Shown piece after piece: positions 28,170 to 37,451 of a stretch of DNA of 64,000 nt. The stretch comes from JBBRZM01 sp963813635 (GTDB taxonomy: Bacteria; Actinomycetota; Acidimicrobiia; IMCC26256; JBBRZM01), in assembly GCA_963813635.1 (NCBI GenBank), contig CAWEZO010000012.1:62001-126000 (forward strand), given 5' to 3'. How positions within the stretch are numbered: position 1 is the first letter of the stretch; each line of letters opens with the position of its first letter. Both the position numbers and the translations under genes were made by a program. Below the pieces are notes generated by a model, which worked only from the letters and a program-made list of their open reading frames with translations, searched no databases and was not told the DNA's origin.

Positions 28170-28268
28170 TCGCCCGTGGCCCTATCGCAACCGATGATCG
28201 GCCGGGTAGGTTTCGCCCGTCGAGCGGGTGCGGCACCTCGGGTGTGTACACGGAGAAGGAGGAGCGGC

Positions 28269-28859
28269 ATGTTCGTTCAGGTGATTCAGGGAAAGCTCGC
28301 AGACCCCGACTACTTGGACCGCCAGGTCCAGAAGTGGCGCAAGGAGATCAAGCCACTTGCCAGCGGCTACCTCGGGGCGACGAGCGGCGTCACGGCAGAC
28401 AACTATTCGATCGCCATCGTGCGCTTCGAATCCGAGGCGGCGGCCCAGGCCAACAACTCTCTGCCGGAGCAAAGCGCCTGGTGGGAGGAGACGTCGAAGG
28501 CGTTCTCCGGCCAGGTCGAGTTCCACGACTGCCGCGAGGTCGACCTCCTCTTCGACGGCGGCAAGAACGACGCCGGCTTCGTACAGGTCATCCAGGGCCG
28601 AGCCCTGGATCAGGAACGCTTTCGCGCCGAGTCGAAGCGCGTTGAGGGCGAGCTGCGCAAGCTTCGTCCCGACCTCATCGGCGGGCTCACGGCCTGGCAC
28701 GGCGACGGCACCTTCACCGACGTTGCGTACTTCACCTCCGAAGCGGAAGCCCGCAAAAACGAGAAGGCCATGGAGGGCAGCCCGCTCATGGAGGAATACG
28801 CGTCGATGTTCGATGGCGAGCCGACGTTCTACGACCTCAAGAATCTCGACTTCGACTGA
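28269..28859 (+). CDS. Tandem ferredoxin-like (antibiotic-biosynthesis-monooxygenase-like) protein
   Basis: A 196-residue protein made of two about 95-residue copies. Each begins with a strand F-V-Q-V-I-Q-G and continues with a helix, a G-x-L-x-A strand, and a segment in which aromatic and acidic residues repeat (SEAAAQANNS, then TSEAEARKNEK). The dimeric alpha/beta-barrel (ABM) fold is therefore built within one chain. ATG 28269 follows an excellent GAAGGAGGAG site. There is no cofactor motif. Such folds bind small aromatic or haem-like ligands. The next gene is a flavin oxidoreductase, which suggests a shared pathway. Confidence 0.82.
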   Translation: MFVQVIQGKLADPDYLDRQVQKWRKEIKPLASGYLGATSGVTADNYSIAIVRFESEAAAQANNSLPEQSAWWEETSKAFSGQVEFHDCREVDLLFDGGKNDAGFVQVIQGRALDQERFRAESKRVEGELRKLRPDLIGGLTAWHGDGTFTDVAYFTSEAEARKNEKAMEGSPLMEEYASMFDGEPTFYDLKNLDFD

Positions 28860-28943
28860 CACGCGCCACCCGCGGAACAACGCACGCAGGGTGCCTGAGC
28901 CGTTGATCGACGCGCGCCGACTCGCTCGGAAAAGGAGACTGTG

Positions 28944-30161
28944 ATGCCGAAGCCCTACGACGTGATCGTGGTGGGGGCGCGCTGCGCCGGCTCGCCCACC
29001 GCCATGCTGCTCGCGCAACGGGGATACAGCGTGCTCATGGTCGACCGGGCGACGTTCCCGAGCGACACGTTGTCGACACACGTCGTGCACCCACCGGGCG
29101 TCGCCGCGCTGCAACGGTGGGGTCTGCGCGACCGGGTCATCGCCACCGGCTGTCCGCCGATGGACACCTACACGTTCAACTTCGGCCCGTTCACGATCTC
29201 GGGATCGCCGCGCCCCATCGACGGCGAGGCCGTGGCGTACTGCCCTCGCCGCACGGTGCTCGACAAGATCCTCGTCGACGCCGCGGTCGAAGCGGGCGTG
29301 GAGCTCCGCGAAGCATTCACGGTCGACGAGCTCACATCCGACGACGGCCGGATCACCGGAATCCGCGGTCACGAGAAGGGCGGCAGCGAGGTCATCGAGC
29401 AGGCAGCGGTCGTGATCGGCGCCGATGGCCGGTACTCCTTCGTGGCAAAGACCGTCGACCCGCCCCGTTACAACGAGAAGCCCTCGCTCCAAGGCTCCTA
29501 CTACACCTATTGGCGCGACCTGCCGCACAACAACAGCTTCGCCACGTACATCCGTGAGGGATGCGGCTGGGGCGTGTTCCCGACCAACGACGACCTCACA
29601 CTTCTCGTCGCGGGCGTCGCCCATGCGAACTTCGACGCGTACCGCCACGACGTCGAGGGGACCTACCTGAAGAATCTCGAGCTCGCGCCGGAGTTCGCCG
29701 AACAGGTGCGCGCCGCGACGCGAGTGGAACGCTTCGCCGGCACGGGCGACCTGCCCAACTTCTTCCGCAAGCCGTACGGCCCCGGATGGGCGCTCGTGGG
29801 CGACGCCGGATACCACAAGGACCCGATCACCGCGTTCGGCATCACCGACGCGTTCGACTGCGCGGAGCTGCTCGTCGAAGCGCTCAACCAGTCGTTCTCC
29901 GGCAAACGGCCGTATGACGACGCGATGGCCGACTACCAGCAGCAGCGCGACGAAGCGTCGCTGCCGATCTTCGAGCTCACCTGCAACTTCGCCGCCATGG
30001 AGCCGCCGCCGCCGGAGATGCAGCAGCTCCTCGGTGCGGTGCACGGAAACCAGGACGCGATGGACAGCTTCGCCAGCGTGATGGCCGGCACGTTGCCGCC
30101 GCCCACGTTCTTCGCGCCCGACAACATCGGCAAGATCATGGCGGCCGCAGGCTCCAGCTAA
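28944..30161 (+). CDS. FAD-dependent oxidoreductase (geranylgeranyl-reductase/halogenase-like)
   Basis: A 405-residue group A flavoprotein. The N-terminal FAD motif is VIVVGARCAGSPTAMLLAQR, with an ADGRYSFVAKTV segment in the middle and the second FAD motif GWALVGDAGYHKDPITAFG. The W-x-W-x-I-P halogenase motif is absent, so halogenation is unlikely. Ring hydroxylation or reduction of an isoprenoid or aromatic compound is more likely. ATG 28944 follows AAAAGGAGACTGTG; GTG 28941 is less likely. A strong bidirectional hairpin follows the stop. Confidence 0.9.
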   Translation: MPKPYDVIVVGARCAGSPTAMLLAQRGYSVLMVDRATFPSDTLSTHVVHPPGVAALQRWGLRDRVIATGCPPMDTYTFNFGPFTISGSPRPIDGEAVAYCPRRTVLDKILVDAAVEAGVELREAFTVDELTSDDGRITGIRGHEKGGSEVIEQAAVVIGADGRYSFVAKTVDPPRYNEKPSLQGSYYTYWRDLPHNNSFATYIREGCGWGVFPTNDDLTLLVAGVAHANFDAYRHDVEGTYLKNLELAPEFAEQVRAATRVERFAGTGDLPNFFRKPYGPGWALVGDAGYHKDPITAFGITDAFDCAELLVEALNQSFSGKRPYDDAMADYQQQRDEASLPIFELTCNFAAMEPPPPEMQQLLGAVHGNQDAMDSFASVMAGTLPPPTFFAPDNIGKIMAAAGSS

Positions 30162-30174
30162 GGCGGCGCGCTTT

Positions 30175-30204
30175 GTGCGCCGGGCCGTCGAGCGCCCGGC
30201 GCAC
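30175..30204. terminator. Bidirectional terminator hairpin
   Basis: GTGCGCCGGGC and GCCCGGCGCAC form a perfect 11-bp stem with an 8-nt loop, placed between the convergent oxidoreductase (+) and GYD-domain (-) genes. A short CTTT precedes the stem on the + strand. Position and strength support shared termination. Confidence 0.7.
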
Positions 30205-30224
30205 ACGACACCGCTTGCTTTGGG

Positions 30225-30545
30225 CTACTTCCCCGGCGGGGTGTAGTCGATCGCGCGCTTGGCCGCCGTGTCGATCTCTTCGGGCGTGAGCAATACGACC
30301 GTGGAGACGCTGGTCTGATCGGTCTGGTTGATAGCAAGAGCGATCGCGGCCGTGGTCTCGGCGTCGGGGAGGTCACCGATCGCATAGACATCGGTCTCGC
30401 CGAACGCGAAGTAGAAGGCCTCGAGCTTGCCGCCATTCGCCTGGAAGAGGTGATCGATCGCCTCGCGGCGCGCCGATCCACCCTTTTTCGCGACGCCGGC
30501 GACGCCTTCGGTGCTGTAGTTCGCCTTGAACAGGTACTTCGGCAT
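30225..30545 (-). CDS. GYD-domain protein
   Basis: A 106-residue protein that matches the GYD family: YLFKANYSTEGVAGVAKKGG at the start, AIDHLFQANGGKLEAFYFAFGETDVYAIGDLPD in the middle, and a TVVLLTPEEID strand near the end. The fold is a small alpha/beta ferredoxin-like barrel, usually dimeric, with no known activity. ATG 30545 follows GAGGAGGCAGC. It lies divergently from the glycosyltransferase gene and convergently to the flavin oxidoreductase. Confidence 0.9.
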   Translation of the reverse strand: MPKYLFKANYSTEGVAGVAKKGGSARREAIDHLFQANGGKLEAFYFAFGETDVYAIGDLPDAETTAAIALAINQTDQTSVSTVVLLTPEEIDTAAKRAIDYTPPGK

Positions 30546-30682
30546 TGCTGCCTCCTCGTCTCGACCTGCCCCGTGATGAGCCGACACTTACCCGCACCGG
30601 TCGCCTAACGCAAGGGGTCGTTCGCGCCGACAATGTTGCAATGGCACGCTGACACAACCCGAGCGCGCGGAAAGGCGGGGCG

Positions 30683-31567
30683 GTGCGCATCCTCTTCACG
30701 TTCGTCGGCGCAGGCAGCGGCCACGTCGATCCGCTGATCCCGATCGCTTGCGCCGCCGAGGCCGCCGGCCATACCGTCGCCTTTACCGGCAGCCCGGCGA
30801 TGGTTCCGGCCGTCGAGGGCGAAGGGCTCACCGTCTACCCCACCGGGCCGGCTGAGGATGCCCTCGCCGCCAAGCGGATACCGCTGCGCGATTTGAGCGC
30901 CGAACGCGAGGACAACGTGCTGCGCGAGTATTTCGCCGGCAGCGCGGCGCGCGCTCGGGCCCTGGGAATCCTTGCCCTCTGCGACGACTGGCAACCCGAC
31001 CTGATCGTGTGCGACGAGGTCGACTTCGGCAGCATGGTCGCGGCCGAACGACGCGGCCTTCCGTATGCGAGCGTGCTCGTGATCGCTGCGGGTTCGTTCA
31101 TGCGACACGCAGTGCTCGCCGAACCGCTGCACACGCTGCGCGCCGAGCACGGTCTGGCACCCGATCCTGACCTTGCGATGCTCAGCCGCTATCTCGTGCT
31201 GTCGCCGTTTCCGCCCAGCTACCGCGACCCCGCCCACCCGTTACCCGCCACGGCACACACGATCCGTCGGGTCACGCTCGACCATCAGCGGAACGAGGTT
31301 GCACCGTCGTGGCTCGCGCACCTGCTGAGCGCGCCGACCGTCTATTTCACGCTCGGCACCGTGTTCAACCTCGAGTCGGGTGACTTGTTCGCTCGGGTGC
31401 TCACAGGACTGCGCGATCTGCCGATCAACGTCGCGGTCACCGTCGGGCGCGAGATCGATCCCGAAGAGCTCGGCCCGCAACCCGCCAACGTGCACGCCGC
31501 ACCCCATTCTTGCGTCAGCAGCCGGGATGTCACCCCGGATTGCGACGCAAGAATGAGAGATGAGTGA
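30683..31567 (+). pseudogene. Glycosyltransferase (UGT/MGT type), 3' end missing
   Basis: A GT-B-fold transferase of the macrolide/UGT type. It has MRILFTFVGAGSGHVDPLIP at the start, a full acceptor domain, then the linker and start of the donor domain (APTVYFTLGTVFNLESGDLF, INVAVTVGREIDPEELGPQPANVH). Recognisable sequence stops at about residue 274, exactly where the 49-nt palindrome begins. The usual C-terminal block with the HGGxGS donor-binding motif, about 110 residues, is absent. The last 20 residues are translated palindrome. Without the donor site it should be inactive. GTG 30683 follows AAAGGCGGGG. Either a real deletion or an assembly join at the repeat explains it. Confidence 0.8.
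31506..31554. repeat. 49-nt palindromic element, copy A
   Basis: The outer stem is ATTCTTGCGTC with GACGCAAGAAT (11 bp, perfect). An inner stem of CCGGG with CCCGG closes a 7-nt loop, and imperfect AGCAG/ATTGC arms lie between. A second copy of the same length lies at 59852-59900. The copy sits at the break point of the truncated glycosyltransferase and 16 bp before the 3' end of the convergent CcdA gene, where it may also serve as terminator. Confidence 0.8.
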
Positions 31568-31570
31568 GAT

Positions 31571-32323
31571 CTAGACGTTGACGAGGGAGCGGAGGCCGAG
31601 CGCGTCCCAGAGCTCGCTGAGTCGTGCGGTGACCCACGTGAGCCGGTCGAACAGCAACACGAAGCCGAACGCGGCCAGCACCGCGGCCGACACCAATGTG
31701 ATCGCCTTCGAGTGACGTTTGAACCAACCGAGCGCGCCCTCGAGGCGCCCCAATGCGAGCCCGACCGCGAGGAACGGCACACCGAGCCCGATCGAGTACG
31801 CGATGAGCAGCACGGCACCGCGCGCCGTGTCGCCCCGGGTCGACGCAACCGCAAGGACCGAGCCGAGCACGGGGCCGATGCACGGCGTCCACCCCAAACC
31901 GAAAGCCGCACCGGCAACCGGCGCGGCAAACGGCCCGAAGCGTTGGAGATTCGGATGGAAGCGCGCTTCGCCGTACAACGCGGGCGCCATGACCAGCTGC
32001 GTGCCGGCGAGGTACGCGGCCATCACGATGATCAGGGCGCCGGCCACCCGCGTCAACGTCTCCTGGTTCTGGAAGAGCGTGTCGCTCACCGCGGTCGTCG
32101 ACAGGAACAGCAGCGTGAACACGACGGTGAAGCCGAGCACGAACAGCCCGGTGTTGATCGCGATGCGCACGAGGTAACGCGGGTCGCCCTCTCGTAGCTC
32201 GCCGACGCTGATGCCCGTGATGAGCGACAGATAGCCGGGCACGATCGGCAGCACGCACGGCGACAGGAACGACACGATCCCGCCGCCGAATGCGATGAGC
32301 ACGTTGACGTTCTGCTCGGTCAC
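31571..32323 (-). CDS. ccdA: Cytochrome c biogenesis protein CcdA (thiol:disulfide transporter)
   Basis: A 250-residue CcdA/DipZ-type membrane protein with six hydrophobic helices. The first redox Cys lies in GGGIVSFLSPCVLPIVPGYLS, the second in FGLGWTPCIGPVLG; these pass electrons from cytoplasmic thioredoxin to extracytoplasmic thiols. GTG 32323 places the first helix at the N-terminus, as in the family; GTG near 32358 is possible. No cytochrome c maturation or thioredoxin-like partner gene is next to it, so its client is not known. Confidence 0.9.
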   Translation of the reverse strand: MTEQNVNVLIAFGGGIVSFLSPCVLPIVPGYLSLITGISVGELREGDPRYLVRIAINTGLFVLGFTVVFTLLFLSTTAVSDTLFQNQETLTRVAGALIIVMAAYLAGTQLVMAPALYGEARFHPNLQRFGPFAAPVAGAAFGLGWTPCIGPVLGSVLAVASTRGDTARGAVLLIAYSIGLGVPFLAVGLALGRLEGALGWFKRHSKAITLVSAAVLAAFGFVLLFDRLTWVTARLSELWDALGLRSLVNV

Positions 32324-32435
32324 CGCGCCCAGGAACACAGTTTCGATGCTATGGCCCACCTTCTTCGCGGCCCATCGCGCTCGGCAGGAAGGTCGGCAGG
32401 CACAGCGCTCACGGGCGTTGCCGCCCCGGACCTTA

Positions 32436-32463
32436 TTTACAATATGGCACAAACGGGTCTAAG
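32436..32463 (+). promoter_or_regulatory. Candidate promoter for the serine hydrolase gene
   Basis: TTTACA at 32436-32441 and TCTAAG at 32458-32463 are separated by 16 bp, within an AT-rich island between divergent genes. The distance to GTG 32502 leaves room for a short leader with the AAAGGGGA ribosome-binding site. Confidence 0.35.
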
Positions 32464-32501
32464 GTCCCATGAACGGGATCCAGACAAAGGGGATATACGG
32501 A

Positions 32502-33794
32502 GTGCAAACGATTCCGGGAAGTCGTGCGGATCGTGTCAGGTGCCGTCGGCGCACCCGCCTCGCGCTGCGAACGGGCGCGGCAGTCGTGCTCGCCACGATG
32601 CTCGTCGTGGCCTGCACGCCGGCGCGCCCGCCCACACTCTCCGAGAATCCCCTCGGCCGGACGGCAGGCGCCGCGTGCGCTGATCCCGGCGTCGAGTTCG
32701 AGAAGGCGGCTCCTCAGTCCGTCGACATGCGCCCCACGGTGCTCAAGAAGGCGCTGGTGCTCGCAGCCGGCACGAACGCACAGACGGTCGCCGTGTTTCG
32801 CCACGGGTGTCTCGTCGCGACGGGCGGCACGTCGCAGCCCAACCTCGAGATACCGGTCAACGTCTGGAGCGTCACCAAAGCTGTCGTGTCGACGCTCGTC
32901 GGACACGCGTACACACTCGGCAAGCTGGGCCTCGACGACCCGATCGGGAAGTACCTGCCGGAGGCCGACGCCGCGCACGGCGCGATCACTGTCCGTCAGC
33001 TGCTGACTGAAACCTCGGGGCTGAGCTTCGCATGGTTGAACGACCTCCTGGCAAACAGCTCCAACGCCGTCAACTTCGAGCTCAGCCTGCCGTTCGCACA
33101 CACGCCCGGCACCTACTTCGAGTACGCGCAGCAGACCATCACCCTGCTCGCCAAAGTCGTCGAACGAGCGGTCGGTCAGGACTTCCAGGCCTTCGCGCGC
33201 ACGCAGCTCTTCCACAAGATCGGAATCCCCGACAATCACTGGAGCTGGGAACGAGACGCCGCGGGCAACACGTTCGGCTACGCGTTCTTGAGCATTGCGC
33301 CAATCGACCTCGCCCGGCTCGGGCTGCTCGTCCTGCACCACGGCAAGTGGAACGGCCGCACCCTGATCTCCGCCGGCTACATCCGACAGGGGGCGACGCC
33401 CACGTCGACGAACCCCGGCTACGGCTTCTTGTGGTGGACGAACACCGGCGGCTCGGTGATCACACCCGAGCCGTACCGCCAGGAGCTCCAACGCAGCATC
33501 ATTCCTTCGATGCCCGCCGACACCTTCAGCTTCGACGGGCTCCTCGACCAACTCGTGGTGATGGTGCCCAGCCTCGACATGGTCGTCGTGCGCACCGGCA
33601 TCTCCGGCAACAAGAGTGGTGACTTTCTCCAGAACCTGACCATCCCCGGTGACGGGATCTCCGACTCCTTCAAGGCTCTGGGCAAGTCGATCAAGGACGT
33701 CAAGGTCGCCGATCCGGGACCGTGGGTGCCCGACCCGGTGATCCCGCTCAACGGCGCGTCGCTGTTCAACCTGTTCTTGCCTACCCGGGGCTGA
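32502..33794 (+). CDS. Serine hydrolase, class C beta-lactamase-like lipoprotein
   Basis: A 430-residue beta-lactamase/DD-peptidase-fold protein. The SxxK motif is in NVWSVTKAVVST, with Tyr-containing YFEYAQQ as the second motif and a C-terminal segment in FSFDGLLDQLVVMVPSLDMVVVR. The N-terminus carries a lipoprotein signal with lipobox VVACTPA near residue 40. GTG 32502 was preferred to ATG 32469 because AAAGGGGA lies at proper distance and the earlier ATG would sit near the predicted transcription start. Likely an esterase or peptidase anchored outside; true antibiotic hydrolysis is not implied. Confidence 0.85.
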   Translation: MQTIPGSRADRVRCRRRTRLALRTGAAVVLATMLVVACTPARPPTLSENPLGRTAGAACADPGVEFEKAAPQSVDMRPTVLKKALVLAAGTNAQTVAVFRHGCLVATGGTSQPNLEIPVNVWSVTKAVVSTLVGHAYTLGKLGLDDPIGKYLPEADAAHGAITVRQLLTETSGLSFAWLNDLLANSSNAVNFELSLPFAHTPGTYFEYAQQTITLLAKVVERAVGQDFQAFARTQLFHKIGIPDNHWSWERDAAGNTFGYAFLSIAPIDLARLGLLVLHHGKWNGRTLISAGYIRQGATPTSTNPGYGFLWWTNTGGSVITPEPYRQELQRSIIPSMPADTFSFDGLLDQLVVMVPSLDMVVVRTGISGNKSGDFLQNLTIPGDGISDSFKALGKSIKDVKVADPGPWVPDPVIPLNGASLFNLFLPTRG

Positions 33795-33853
33795 CCTCCG
33801 CGCGTCGCGCGCGCGTAACCGGAATACGGTGATTCCCTTCTCGGGAGGTCGCC

Positions 33854-35389
33854 ATGGCGTTGGTACTCGCGGGCCAGATCGTCCCGCTCACTGAGCAGGA
33901 TCCGAACGCGGTGTTCGCCGGGCGCGTCTGGCTGGGCGACGACGGCACGATCGACGCCGTCACCAAAGGAAATGCCAAAGGGCCCGCGGGATTCGACGAG
34001 TCGCCGACGGTCGACGTCGGCGACGCGCTGGTGCTGCCCGGGTTGATCGACCTTCACAACCACCTCGGTTACAACACCTTGCCGCTGTGGTCGGAGCCGT
34101 CGCAGGCGACGCCGTTTCGCCATCACAACTCGTGGCCCAACGCGCCGACGTACACGGAGACCGTCACATGGCCCGCGTGGGTGTACGCGAACGCGGAGCC
34201 GGAGGCGCTGGTGGCATACGTGCAGACGCGCGCCCTGGTCGGCGGCACGACGGCGATCCAGGGATGGCCGGGCGCGAGCCGCGAGGTCAACGTCGTCATG
34301 CGCAACATCGACAGCGAGAAGGTGGGCACGACCGACCCCAACCTCATCTACACCTCGGTCGCAACCAAGACACCGTCGGAGCTCGGCGAGATGGCACAGG
34401 CGATCGGTCACGACGTCGGGTTCATCTACCACTGCGCCGAGGGTCAGCCCGGTTCAGTCGTGGAGAGCGAGTTCGTCGATGCCGCCAACGCCGGCTGTCT
34501 GCGGAGGACGTTCATCGCCATTCACTGCAACGCGCTCGCGCCGGCGGACTGGACGCGCTGGGCAAAGAACCAACCGGGTGCGGTCGTGTGGTCGCCGTTC
34601 TCGAACTTGTGGCTCTATGGGGTGACCGCTGACATCACCGCCGCGCGCGCCCGCGACGTCTCGATCTGTCTCGGCTCCGACTGGGGGCCGTCGGGCACCA
34701 AGCACGTGCTCGGCGAGATGAAGGTGGCCAAGATCGTCAGCGGCACGAACCACCTCGGTCTGAGCGACAAGGACGTCGTCGCGATGGTGACCACGAATCC
34801 GGGCGACGTGCTGGCCCGATGCTGGTCACGCCCGATCGGCCGTCTCGTGTCGGGCGGGTTCGCCGACGTCACGGTGCTGCGAGCCGGCGGTGCCGGAGAC
34901 ATGTGGTCGCAGATCGTGGCCGCGACCGAGCGCGACGTGAAGTTGGTGGTCGTCGGTGGACGGCCGCGCTACGGCGACGCGGCGGTCATGACCGCGGCCG
35001 GGGTCAAGGCGTCGAGCGCGTTGACCGTTGCCGGCACGAGGCGCAAGCTGGTGCTGCCGCGGCCGGATGATCCGACCAAGGCCTGGTCATGGACAGACAT
35101 CCACCGTCGTCTCGAGGCGGTGCGTAAGGATCCCAAGGCTGCGTTGGCAAACGCGCGGAAGCGGCGAGGCGGGTTCGTCGGTGCACTCGACGATGAGGAG
35201 GCACCGTTGGAGCTCGTGTTGGACATGCCCGGAGGCGGCCCTCTCGCGTTTGCCGGCCCGCCGCCGGATCCCGCGGCGGTGGAGATCGCGCCGCTGCCGA
35301 CCCTCGTGCACGACCCCGCCTTCTTCAAGGCGATCCACGGCCACGGATTTCACAGCGGTGTGCTCGACGGCCTCAAGGCGTTCTACTGA
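33854..35389 (+). CDS. Amidohydrolase-superfamily metal-dependent hydrolase
   Basis: A 511-residue TIM-barrel amidohydrolase. The metal motif is LVLPGLIDLHNHLGYN (HxH). Further ligands are His in GFIYHCAEGQPG and IAIHCNAL, and the last Asp is in ICLGSDWGPSG. The HPFxHR-type end is replaced by a C-terminal composite beta-sandwich with GGRPRYGDAAVM. This resembles cytosine-deaminase-like or ATZ/TRZ-like hydrolases. The substrate is unclear. ATG 33854 follows GGGAGG. About 100 residues after the barrel have no clear match. Confidence 0.85.
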   Translation: MALVLAGQIVPLTEQDPNAVFAGRVWLGDDGTIDAVTKGNAKGPAGFDESPTVDVGDALVLPGLIDLHNHLGYNTLPLWSEPSQATPFRHHNSWPNAPTYTETVTWPAWVYANAEPEALVAYVQTRALVGGTTAIQGWPGASREVNVVMRNIDSEKVGTTDPNLIYTSVATKTPSELGEMAQAIGHDVGFIYHCAEGQPGSVVESEFVDAANAGCLRRTFIAIHCNALAPADWTRWAKNQPGAVVWSPFSNLWLYGVTADITAARARDVSICLGSDWGPSGTKHVLGEMKVAKIVSGTNHLGLSDKDVVAMVTTNPGDVLARCWSRPIGRLVSGGFADVTVLRAGGAGDMWSQIVAATERDVKLVVVGGRPRYGDAAVMTAAGVKASSALTVAGTRRKLVLPRPDDPTKAWSWTDIHRRLEAVRKDPKAALANARKRRGGFVGALDDEEAPLELVLDMPGGGPLAFAGPPPDPAAVEIAPLPTLVHDPAFFKAIHGHGFHSGVLDGLKAFY

Positions 35390-35609
35390 TAAGCACGAAG
35401 CGGACCGCTTCCACGCGATCGCGTCCACGAACGACTGCCCCGGCGCGCGTCGCGGGTCGTCGAGGTCGTGGGCATGGCCGACGACGTGGTGCGTCAACGA
35501 CGCCGCGTGCGGGTCGTGAGCCGTCGCCGCTGACACGCACGTTCCGGAACTGGGCACAGCCGCGCCCACGACATCCCCGGAAACAGAGGAGGACGGCTCG
35601 GCCAGTCGA

Positions 35610-37253
35610 CTACTTCGACGCTGCGCTCGACTGCGAGGGTGACCCGGGTTGCACTGTCGGTATGCCCCGGGTGAACACCAGCGCGACCAGCGCGAAGAGC
35701 GCGAGGAGCGACAGTGCGGCGCGCAACCCGTCGATCCGAGCCTGAGCGTTCGCATCTACGACCGCGTCAGCCGTCTTGGTGGGCACGTGCGCATCCGAGA
35801 GCGCGGCCTTCAGATCGGCGTCGGAGATGAACGGGACCCCGCTCGTGAGCTCCACCTGCGCCTTCGAGGCAACGCTGCTCGGCACGTCGGGGTTGTCCTT
35901 GATGCCGGAGAAGAACGACGCGGTCAGCGCGGAGATGAGCACGGCGCCCGCCAGCGCGGTGCCGATGGACGCGCCGAGCTGGGTGCCCGTGTTCTGGAGC
36001 CCACCGACCTCGCCGCTCTGCTCGTCGGGTACCGCGGACACGGTCACGCTTCCGAGCTGCGACGCCATTGCGCCGATCCCGAGCCCGGCGAGGATCAGCG
36101 GCCAGGTCACGATCTCCGGGCCGGCGCCCACGTCGAGCAAGCCGACCAGGAGCACGAGGCCGGCGAACAGTGTCATGAACCCGAGACGGATGACCCGCCG
36201 CGGCGACACATTCGGCAACAGCTTGGGGATACCGAGCGCGGCGAGGAGCAACGTCAGCGACAACGGAAGCAGCCGAACGCCCGTCGCAATCGCCGACAAC
36301 CCGAGCGCGACCGACAAGAACAGCGGAACGACGAAGAAGAGGCCGGCCTGGGTGAGGTACTGGAACAGGAACGACATGACCCCGGAGCGCAGTTGGACGT
36401 TGCGCAGCATCGTGGGGTCGATGAGCGCGCCTTCGCCGCGCGCGATGCGCCGGTTCTCCCACTCGATGAACAGGGTCAGGATCACACCGCCGGCGAAGAG
36501 CAACCAGATGACCGGTGAGAGCCCGAACCACTCGGGTGCGTCGGGCTTGGGCTGCACGAAGCCCCACGTGCCCGAGCGGAGGATACCCAGCACGACCAAA
36601 CCGAGGCCGAGCGCGGAGAGCACCGTGCCGACGACGTCGAGGTGGACGCCCGCCTCCGCGGGCGTGTCGTGCATGCGCTGCGTGAGCGCGAGGATCACGA
36701 GCACGACGACGACCTCGCCGGCGAAAACCCACCGCCACGAGGCGTACGTCGTGAACGCGCCGCCGATCAGCGGCCCGAGCGCCACCGCGATCGCACCGGC
36801 CGCGGCGACGAGGCCGTACGCGCGCGGTCGCTCTGACCGCCCGAAGTTTGACGCGACGAGCGCCACGATGGCCGGCATGATCAGCACCGCGCCGAGGCCC
36901 TCGAGCAACGACCAGCCGATGATCAGCACGGTGAGGTTCGGGGCCAGCGATGTCGTGAACGAACCGCAGGCGTAGACGACGCACCCGATCGAGAACGCGC
37001 GCTTCCGGCCGAGGATCTGGCCGAGCTTCCCGCCCGTGATCATCAGCGACGCCATCACCAGCGTGTAGAGCGTGATGGCCGTCTGAATCCCGGTCACGGT
37101 GGTCCCGGTGTCCTTGGCGACGGTCGCGATCGACACGTTCATCACCGAGGTGTCGAGGGCCATGAGGAACTGCCCCGACGCCAGCGTGAGCAGGACGATC
37201 CCCGTCGCGCCGGCACGTCGCTCAGTCGCCTCGGTCACATCCCCTCCGTTCAT
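35610..37253 (-). CDS. MFS multidrug exporter, DHA2 (EmrB/QacA) family
   Basis: About 547 residues with 14 hydrophobic helices. The DHA2 signatures are LDTSVMNVSIATVAKD in helix 1, WSLLEGLGAVLIMPAIVALVASNFGRSERPRAYG (motif A/C region) and GPLIGGAFTTYASWRWVF (motif C). A long external loop before the last helix is Asp/Ala-rich. ATG 37253 gives a good N-terminus; GTG 37239 just after GGAGGGG is also possible. No regulator of TetR or MarR type is adjacent. The 220 bp between its 3' end and the amidohydrolase show no gene. Confidence 0.9.
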   Translation of the reverse strand: MNGGDVTEATERRAGATGIVLLTLASGQFLMALDTSVMNVSIATVAKDTGTTVTGIQTAITLYTLVMASLMITGGKLGQILGRKRAFSIGCVVYACGSFTTSLAPNLTVLIIGWSLLEGLGAVLIMPAIVALVASNFGRSERPRAYGLVAAAGAIAVALGPLIGGAFTTYASWRWVFAGEVVVVLVILALTQRMHDTPAEAGVHLDVVGTVLSALGLGLVVLGILRSGTWGFVQPKPDAPEWFGLSPVIWLLFAGGVILTLFIEWENRRIARGEGALIDPTMLRNVQLRSGVMSFLFQYLTQAGLFFVVPLFLSVALGLSAIATGVRLLPLSLTLLLAALGIPKLLPNVSPRRVIRLGFMTLFAGLVLLVGLLDVGAGPEIVTWPLILAGLGIGAMASQLGSVTVSAVPDEQSGEVGGLQNTGTQLGASIGTALAGAVLISALTASFFSGIKDNPDVPSSVASKAQVELTSGVPFISDADLKAALSDAHVPTKTADAVVDANAQARIDGLRAALSLLALFALVALVFTRGIPTVQPGSPSQSSAASK

Positions 37254-37451
37254 CACCCGGAACCCGCGATGCGTCCCCACGCGCACCCGGACAGTCTTTT
37301 CGACCCTAGCGTCTGGTCCGAACCGAAGGGCGCCTCGACGCAGTGCCGCGGACGCGTCAACACGTCAGACGAGTATCTTCATGTTGCGGCGGCCGCGACC
37401 GTACGACCGGCTCTTGTGCCCGCAGACGCTCACCACCCGGAGGATCCCGTC

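Noticed and set aside
28182..30206. Very long antisense reading frame across the flavin oxidoreductase region
   Set aside because: It is a shadow typical of high-G+C coding DNA. Its residues are Arg/Ala/Val/His-rich without family motifs, and the + strand frames carry clear FAD and ABM-like motifs.
32502..33794. A resistance beta-lactamase
   Set aside because: Only the SxxK and general fold are visible. Most actinobacterial lipoproteins of this type are esterases or peptidases, and nothing here indicates antibiotic hydrolysis.
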